Assembly: GCA_021815405.1 (NCBI GenBank) | Contig: JAKAGV010000016.1 | Location: 1 to 64,000 of the forward strand | Length of the DNA stretch: 64,000 nucleotides | Direction: 5' to 3' | Origin: Bacteroidota bacterium | GTDB lineage: Bacteria > Bacteroidota > Ignavibacteria > Ignavibacteriales > Ignavibacteriaceae | In this document: piece by piece, positions 59,080 to 64,000 of the stretch | Position numbering within the stretch: position 1 is the first letter of the stretch | How the letters are laid out: every line of letters starts with the position of its first letter | Made by a program: the position numbers and the translations under genes | Notes under the pieces: generated by a model | Told to the model about the DNA's origin: nothing | The model's input: only the letters and a program-made list of their open reading frames with translations | Databases searched by the model: none

Positions 59080-61917
59080 ATGAAGAACAATTTTTATAAG
59101 CGGCTCAGGGTTCCACTATTTTTTGCAATATGTATTCTTATAACAGTTACATTTATTCAAACTTCTTTTGCACAACAAAATGTCCGGCAATCGCCGAAAG
59201 CCACACGGGTAATGACTGCAAATAGTAATGAACCAATTTATCTGAATACCAAATACTCGTTCAGGGAACGAGCTGCGGACTTGGTTTCGCGAATGACCCT
59301 TGAAGAAGAAGTAAAACAACTTCACACTAATTTTGCACCGGCTATACCCAGATTAGGAGTTCACCAGTATTTTTATTGGAGCGAGGGACAACATGGAATT
59401 AATGCGATGTTCGGTAATCTCCACAATGGTCATGGCGGACAAAGGTTCGCTTATGGTGCACCTCATGCAACGAGTTTTCCAGTTAACTTTGCAACTACAA
59501 TGAGTTGGGATCCCAAACTTATTTATAAAGAAACTCAGGCTATCTCCGATGAAGCACGCGGCTTTCTTGATAAATCTTTGTTTGGCAAAGATCAGAATAA
59601 TCTGGGAGAATCTCGTGATGATTACGGAAACCTCACTTACTGGGCTCCGACAGTAAATCTGGACAGAGATCCTCGTTGGGGGCGCACTGATGAGGCTTTT
59701 GGCGAGGACCCTTATCTTGCCTCGCGCATGGAGGCTGCATTCGTCGATGGTTATCAGGGACAAACAATGGATGGAAAATCGGAAACAGGCTATCTAAAAG
59801 TAGCTGCAACCGCCAAACATTATGCGCTAAATAATATTGAGAACAATCGTCAGGGTATCTCCTCCGATGCAAATGACGAGGCAATTAGGGACTACTATCT
59901 GGCTCCATTCCGATACCTAATTGAACATGCTCATGTAGCCGGGCTGATGACATCCTACAATGCTATTAACGGAACCCCGGCAGTAGCTAACACATATACG
60001 GTTAACGAGCTGGCTCAGAGGACGTTCGGGTTTAACGGGTATATCACTTCGGATTGCGGTGCTGTTGGAACAACATACAAAGAGTTTCCACACGGACACT
60101 ACTGGGCGCCGCCGGGATGGACATTAGAACGAAAAGACCATGAAACTATATGGATAAACAATAATACCGGGAAGACGGTTCCGGGAGAAGTTGGAGGAAT
60201 GGCTTTTGCCGTTGCGGCAGGTACTGATCTAAACTGTACCGGAGAGGAGTACACAATATCAAACGTCCAGAAAGCAATAGACGCAGGTATTCTGAGTAAA
60301 GGCGTCATTGACAGGGCGCTTACAAAAGTCTTTACCATCCGGATGAAAACTGGTGAGTTCGATCCGCCTGGCAAAGTCCCCTATACGAAAATCACCAAAG
60401 ATGTAATTCAAAGTCCTGCACATCAGAAGCTGGCTGAGGAAGTAGCTGAGAATACACTGGTACTTCTGAAAAATGATCCGGTGCCGGGTAAGAATACGAA
60501 GTTACTTCCTCTAAATGCAGGCGAATTGCACAAGATTGTAATTGTAGGCAATTTGGCAAATGAGGTAACATTAGGCGGTTATTCGGGTGACCCAACTTTG
60601 AAAGTTAATGCGGTAGAAGGAATAACAAATGAGATGAAAGCTGCTAATCCTAACGCTACCGTAATTTTCGATAGTACCGGTACGTCTACAATAGACACAG
60701 AACCTGCATGGCTAAGTGACAAAACTAAGTCTGATATTAAAAGTGCAGATATAGTTGTTGTCTTTGTAGGAACCGATGAGGCTATTTCACGTGAAGGGCT
60801 TGACCGTGCAAGTCTGGCAATGCCTGGAAACTATAATTCGTTGATCTACCAGGTTGCGGCTTTAGGTAATCCGAATATGGTACTGGTCATTCAGTCTGTC
60901 GGACCGATCGAAATAAATTATATTAAGCATTACTTCCCGGCGATCCTATTCAGCAGCTACAACGGTGAGAGCCAGGGAACGGCTTTAGCCAATGTAATGT
61001 TGGGTAAGAAAAACCCAAGCGGACACCTTGACTTCACCTGGTACATGAACGATACTCAGCTTCCAAGTAAGTCAGATTATTATTTGACTCCAAGCAAAAC
61101 TGATTTCTTAGGACGAACTTATATGTACTTCAGGGGAAGCTTTGTTGGTAGTTTCCGCCACTTTACTATCATACCGCCAACATATCCGTTTGGCTACGGA
61201 TTAAGTTACAGTCAATTTAAAATCTCCAACGTAAGTGTATCGGCAAAGCAGATTTCGCCTGATGAAAATGTGGATGTTCATTTTGATGTAACGAATACCG
61301 GAAGTATTGCCGGAGCTACCGTTGCCCAATTGTATGTAAGCTCTCCTAAAGTTAAAGGGAAAGAACTACCTATCGAACGCCTGGAAGGTTTTCAAAAGAC
61401 GAATGACCTCAAACCGGGAGAGACTCAACATGTAACACTGAATGTTAAAGCTGCCAACCTTGCTTTCTGGAATGAGGATGAGTTAAAAAGTGTGGTATAC
61501 AATGGGACTTACCAATTCCGGGTTGGTTATAATTCGAGCGACATAGCCGATTCTGCAGATGTGGATATTAAAGGTACGCTTACTCCAAAGGTAATACATG
61601 TTACCATACAGCCGGAACAACTGATTTATCATGTAGGTGATACGATAAATCTGAACGGGAAAAACAAATGGATTGAAAGCGATATCAATCCCAATATGGA
61701 AGAACGACATGCCAGGGCAGACAACATAATTGAAGCAGTAAACAATGATGGTTCATTTGTCAATTTAACCAATGCAAACGTACAATATCAAAGCAACAAC
61801 AACGCAGTAGCAACAGTAAATGATAACGGCATAGTTGAGGCTAGAGGGAAAGGTGTTGCTACAATTAGTGCAACCGTTGAGGGTGTATCAGGCTCAACAG
61901 TAATTGTTGTTAAATAG
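59080..61917 (+). CDS. GH3 beta-glycosidase with C-terminal Ig-like (BIG2) domain
   Basis: 945 residues. Signal peptide (about 1-31), GH3 barrel with RDPRWGRTDEAFGEDP, KHY (246-248) and nucleophile D325 (YITSDCGAVG), GH3 C-domain with SREGLDRASLAMPG, fibronectin-III-like domain (about 715-830), and a bacterial Ig-like BIG2 domain at the end (about 850-945, VATVNDNGIVEARGKGVATI). An insert around 335-375 (HYWAPPGWTLERKDHETIW) distinguishes it from the first GH3. The set fits a beta-xylosidase of xylan loci. It lacks a T9SS domain. Confidence 0.9.
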   Translation: MKNNFYKRLRVPLFFAICILITVTFIQTSFAQQNVRQSPKATRVMTANSNEPIYLNTKYSFRERAADLVSRMTLEEEVKQLHTNFAPAIPRLGVHQYFYWSEGQHGINAMFGNLHNGHGGQRFAYGAPHATSFPVNFATTMSWDPKLIYKETQAISDEARGFLDKSLFGKDQNNLGESRDDYGNLTYWAPTVNLDRDPRWGRTDEAFGEDPYLASRMEAAFVDGYQGQTMDGKSETGYLKVAATAKHYALNNIENNRQGISSDANDEAIRDYYLAPFRYLIEHAHVAGLMTSYNAINGTPAVANTYTVNELAQRTFGFNGYITSDCGAVGTTYKEFPHGHYWAPPGWTLERKDHETIWINNNTGKTVPGEVGGMAFAVAAGTDLNCTGEEYTISNVQKAIDAGILSKGVIDRALTKVFTIRMKTGEFDPPGKVPYTKITKDVIQSPAHQKLAEEVAENTLVLLKNDPVPGKNTKLLPLNAGELHKIVIVGNLANEVTLGGYSGDPTLKVNAVEGITNEMKAANPNATVIFDSTGTSTIDTEPAWLSDKTKSDIKSADIVVVFVGTDEAISREGLDRASLAMPGNYNSLIYQVAALGNPNMVLVIQSVGPIEINYIKHYFPAILFSSYNGESQGTALANVMLGKKNPSGHLDFTWYMNDTQLPSKSDYYLTPSKTDFLGRTYMYFRGSFVGSFRHFTIIPPTYPFGYGLSYSQFKISNVSVSAKQISPDENVDVHFDVTNTGSIAGATVAQLYVSSPKVKGKELPIERLEGFQKTNDLKPGETQHVTLNVKAANLAFWNEDELKSVVYNGTYQFRVGYNSSDIADSADVDIKGTLTPKVIHVTIQPEQLIYHVGDTINLNGKNKWIESDINPNMEERHARADNIIEAVNNDGSFVNLTNANVQYQSNNNAVATVNDNGIVEARGKGVATISATVEGVSGSTVIVVK

Positions 61918-61944
61918 TTTAACTCATAATTTAATGGAGTTCAA

Positions 61945-63654
61945 ATGAAAAGAAGAGAATTTTGTCAGATGGTAGGTTTGGGAGCTGCAGCTGCTGCTTT
62001 CCCTATTGCAGCAAGAGCTAAAAGTTTTCAGGATGCAGTTTCAAAAAAAGGAGTTCCTTGTTTTCCTATAAAGGATTGGCAGGCAGTAGTTGATGAAGGA
62101 TGGGGAACAGCTGAAGATGCTGCAGGACCAGGTACATGGGATGGAGTTCCATTAAAATCTCCTTCCATACCCGGTTTAGCCGGAGAAGGACCTTTCAAAC
62201 CCGAATGGGATTCACTTCTAAATTATGAAGCGCCGGACTGGTACCGGGATGCTAAGTTTGGTATATGGGCTCATTGGAGTCCGCAATGCGTCCCTGAAGA
62301 CAGCGATTGGTACGCGCGTAATATGTACCAGCAAGGTCAGAGACAGTATGACTACCAGGTTAAACATTATGGTCATCCATCTAAGTTCGGTTATAAAGAT
62401 CTCTGCGCTCAGTGGACTCTGCTGAACTGGGATCCGGAAGGTTTGATTGAACGTTACAAAAGAGCAGGAGCGAAATTATTTCTTGCCCTCGCAAATCATC
62501 ATGATGGTTTTGATTCATGGAATTCCAAATATCATGAATGGAACGCAGTTAAGATAGGACCTAAGCGCGATGTAATTGGTGCATGGGCAGCCGCGGCGCG
62601 GCAGCAAGGTCTTCACTTTGGAGTTACTGTTCACGCTGCACGGAATTGGTGGTGGTTCCAGGTCGCTCATCTATGCGATAAAACAGGAGCGCTTGCCGGT
62701 GTACCTTATGATGGTCAGTTAACCAAGGCAATGGGCAAGGACCAATGGTGGGAAGGCTTTGAACCTCAAGAACTGTATGGACGAAAACACGGTATTAAAG
62801 AGAATCCGGATGAGAAATATGTACGAAATTTTTATAATAGAGTACGCGACCTCATTGATCAGCATGACCCTGATTTGTTGTATTTTGACAACGGCGGACT
62901 GCCGCTTGGCTGGGCTGGAATGAACATCGGCGCATATTTTTATAATCATAATCTTAAGACTCATAACGGAAAGCTTGAAGCAGTTTTAAACATTAAGCAG
63001 GTCCCGGATAAACATGCAAAGGCAGTGGTAGCTGATTATGAAAGAGGCGTAACTGAAAGCATAATGCCGCATGCATGGCAATCTGAAACATGCATCGGCG
63101 ACTGGCATTATAACAGGTGGCGGTATCTTAACCACAGTTACATGAAGCCAGAAGAAGTTATTCATTGGATGGTTGATGCCGTTAGTAAGAATGGAACTTT
63201 CATTTTGAACATTCCGGGTAAACCGGATGGAACAAATGATTCTGACGAAATTAAAATACTTGAACAGATCGGAAGTTGGATGCAGACAAACGGCGAGGCA
63301 ATCTATTCAACAAGACCATGGAAGACTTTCGGAGAAGGACCCCATTCGGTAAAGTCAGGCGCTTTTGCAGGCAATAGTACTGCTGTTCTTGATTCAAGCG
63401 ACATCAGGTTTACAAGCAGTAAAAACGGAAAGACTGTTTATGCGATAATTCTTGGCTGGGGGAAAGAAAGGACTTTCCAAGTAAAGAGCCTTGGTACTTC
63501 TTCGTCTTTAAATCCAGGTAAGGTTGAGAAAGTTGAGCTTCTCGGATGTGTGGACAAGCTTAATTGGAATCAGCGGTCTGAATTTTTATCGGTTGATAAA
63601 CCGTTAATTAAGCCATGCGATTTTGCGTACGCATTAAAAATCAGTTTGGCTTAA
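61945..63654 (+). CDS. GH29 alpha-L-fucosidase with Tat-type signal
   Basis: 569 residues. The N-terminus MKRREFCQMVGLGAAAAAFP reads as a twin-arginine signal cleaved after ARA. The GH29 barrel is recognisable from DAKFGIWAHWSPQCVPE, ALANHHDGFDSWNSKYHEWN and the nucleophile D315 (LLYFDNGG). GH29 enzymes remove alpha-linked L-fucose, e.g. from xyloglucan side chains. HWMVDAVSKNGTFILNIPG is the conserved C-terminal block of the barrel. ATGGAG lies just before the start. It is the last complete gene in the window. Confidence 0.92.
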   Translation: MKRREFCQMVGLGAAAAAFPIAARAKSFQDAVSKKGVPCFPIKDWQAVVDEGWGTAEDAAGPGTWDGVPLKSPSIPGLAGEGPFKPEWDSLLNYEAPDWYRDAKFGIWAHWSPQCVPEDSDWYARNMYQQGQRQYDYQVKHYGHPSKFGYKDLCAQWTLLNWDPEGLIERYKRAGAKLFLALANHHDGFDSWNSKYHEWNAVKIGPKRDVIGAWAAAARQQGLHFGVTVHAARNWWWFQVAHLCDKTGALAGVPYDGQLTKAMGKDQWWEGFEPQELYGRKHGIKENPDEKYVRNFYNRVRDLIDQHDPDLLYFDNGGLPLGWAGMNIGAYFYNHNLKTHNGKLEAVLNIKQVPDKHAKAVVADYERGVTESIMPHAWQSETCIGDWHYNRWRYLNHSYMKPEEVIHWMVDAVSKNGTFILNIPGKPDGTNDSDEIKILEQIGSWMQTNGEAIYSTRPWKTFGEGPHSVKSGAFAGNSTAVLDSSDIRFTSSKNGKTVYAIILGWGKERTFQVKSLGTSSSLNPGKVEKVELLGCVDKLNWNQRSEFLSVDKPLIKPCDFAYALKISLA

Positions 63655-63690
63655 AAAACTTTAAAAGAATTAACGTCTCATGATAGACAT

Positions 63691-63760
63691 CCTTTGGTTA
63701 ATGGAATTGTGGATAATGGAATTAATTCCACTACTCAATAATTCCTCCAAAGGAATTTTT
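63691..63760. terminator. Long palindrome with T-tract after the fucosidase gene
   Basis: CCTTTGG (63691-63697) and CCAAAGG (63747-63753) close a palindrome centred on TGGAATTAATTCCA (63717-63730), followed by TTTTTT. It has a terminator form and also belongs to the ATGGA-type repeat family. Confidence 0.6.
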
Positions 63761-63817
63761 TGATATACAATTGAATAAAGTTTACAAAATGTAATTAGGA
63801 AATCATAGGATTAGGTT

Positions 63818-64000
63818 ATGATGAAAACAATAAAAATTATTTTTGCTTTTTTATTTGTCCTGTCATTTAATATGAATGCACAGGAAGTAATAAATTTATA
63901 TCCTGGCGCTATCCCAAATTCGAAGCCATCAGATATAAAAGAAACCGAAAGAATGGGAATGTATGCGGGAGTAACAAAACCGACATTAGAAATCTTTTTA
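63818..64000 (+). CDS. Secreted alpha/beta-hydrolase esterase (3' end outside window)
   Basis: 61 codons are visible from ATG 63818 (a second ATG follows at once). A signal peptide (to about residue 21, NMNAQ) is followed by EVINLYPGAIPNSKP and GVTKPTLEIFL, the characteristic N-terminal strand of secreted alpha/beta-hydrolases annotated as xylan esterases or BD-FAE-type feruloyl esterases. Its place after two GH43, two GH3 and the CE1 esterases supports a role in hemicellulose de-esterification. The catalytic residues lie beyond the edge. Confidence 0.75.
   Translation, partial: MMKTIKIIFAFLFVLSFNMNAQEVINLYPGAIPNSKPSDIKETERMGMYAGVTKPTLEIFL

Overview
The window looks like a chromosomal segment of an Ignavibacteria-type member of the Bacteroidota/Chlorobi lineage. 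Direct evidence: five proteins end in a type IX secretion (T9SS) type-A sorting domain carrying the NYPNPFNPST-type motif; there is a complete Bat (aerotolerance) operon; two promoters fit the Bacteroidota -33/-7 pattern (TTTG or TTG, about 20 nt, TAnnTTTG); the sequence is AT-rich with many TonB-dependent receptors and lipoproteins. The assignment is inference from these features. No rRNA, tRNA, CRISPR array or transposase was seen.

Left part (1-8.1 kb): the 3' end of an acyl-CoA synthetase, a lipoprotein/TonB-receptor pair, a single-ORF fusion of a TatD nuclease with a radical SAM domain, then dacB (PBP4), prmA and rlmI. 8.2-16.7 kb is an unbroken, overlapping operon: moxR ATPase, DUF58, an extra BatD-like/DUF4381-like membrane protein, batA, batB, batC (with a very long Q/N-rich tail), batD and batE. 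16.9-21.7 kb is a tight housekeeping run: M48 protease, plsC, gatC, kdsB, a D-cysteine desulfhydrase-like enzyme, a HIT protein and a stand-alone methylmalonyl-CoA mutase B12 subunit, many joined by ATGA or TAATG overlaps. 21.7-29.7 kb holds yedK (the only minus-strand gene), a cohesin/SdrD-like T9SS protein interrupted by an in-frame TGA, gap and pgk with clear terminators, a rhomboid protease, a small lipoprotein, a methyltransferase, a thioesterase and an outer-membrane barrel.

29.7-33.7 kb: a noncoding stretch with five 11-bp tandem repeats, then a carbamoyltransferase / SxtJ / DUF5989 module, then about 0.8 kb of noncoding DNA holding a MITE-like inverted-repeat element and a perfect 16-bp LacI-type palindrome.

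33.7-64 kb is a polysaccharide utilisation locus of hemicellulose type. It opens with a large TonB-dependent receptor and a T9SS-exported beta-helix protein but has no SusD. After an embedded PpiC / spermidine-synthase-like / SGNH-TPR triplet come a double CE1 esterase, two GH43, a Tat+T9SS DUF362 protein, an SMP-30 lactonase, two GH3, a PQQ-type sugar dehydrogenase, a further CE1 esterase, a GH29 fucosidase and the start of another esterase. The hydrolases and esterases carry only Sec or Tat signals and so are predicted periplasmic. The beta-helix protein, DUF362 protein, lactonase and sugar dehydrogenase carry T9SS sorting domains and so are predicted to be at the surface. The inferred scheme is surface capture and oxidation, TonB import of oligosaccharides, and periplasmic de-esterification and depolymerisation, under a LacI-family regulator encoded elsewhere.
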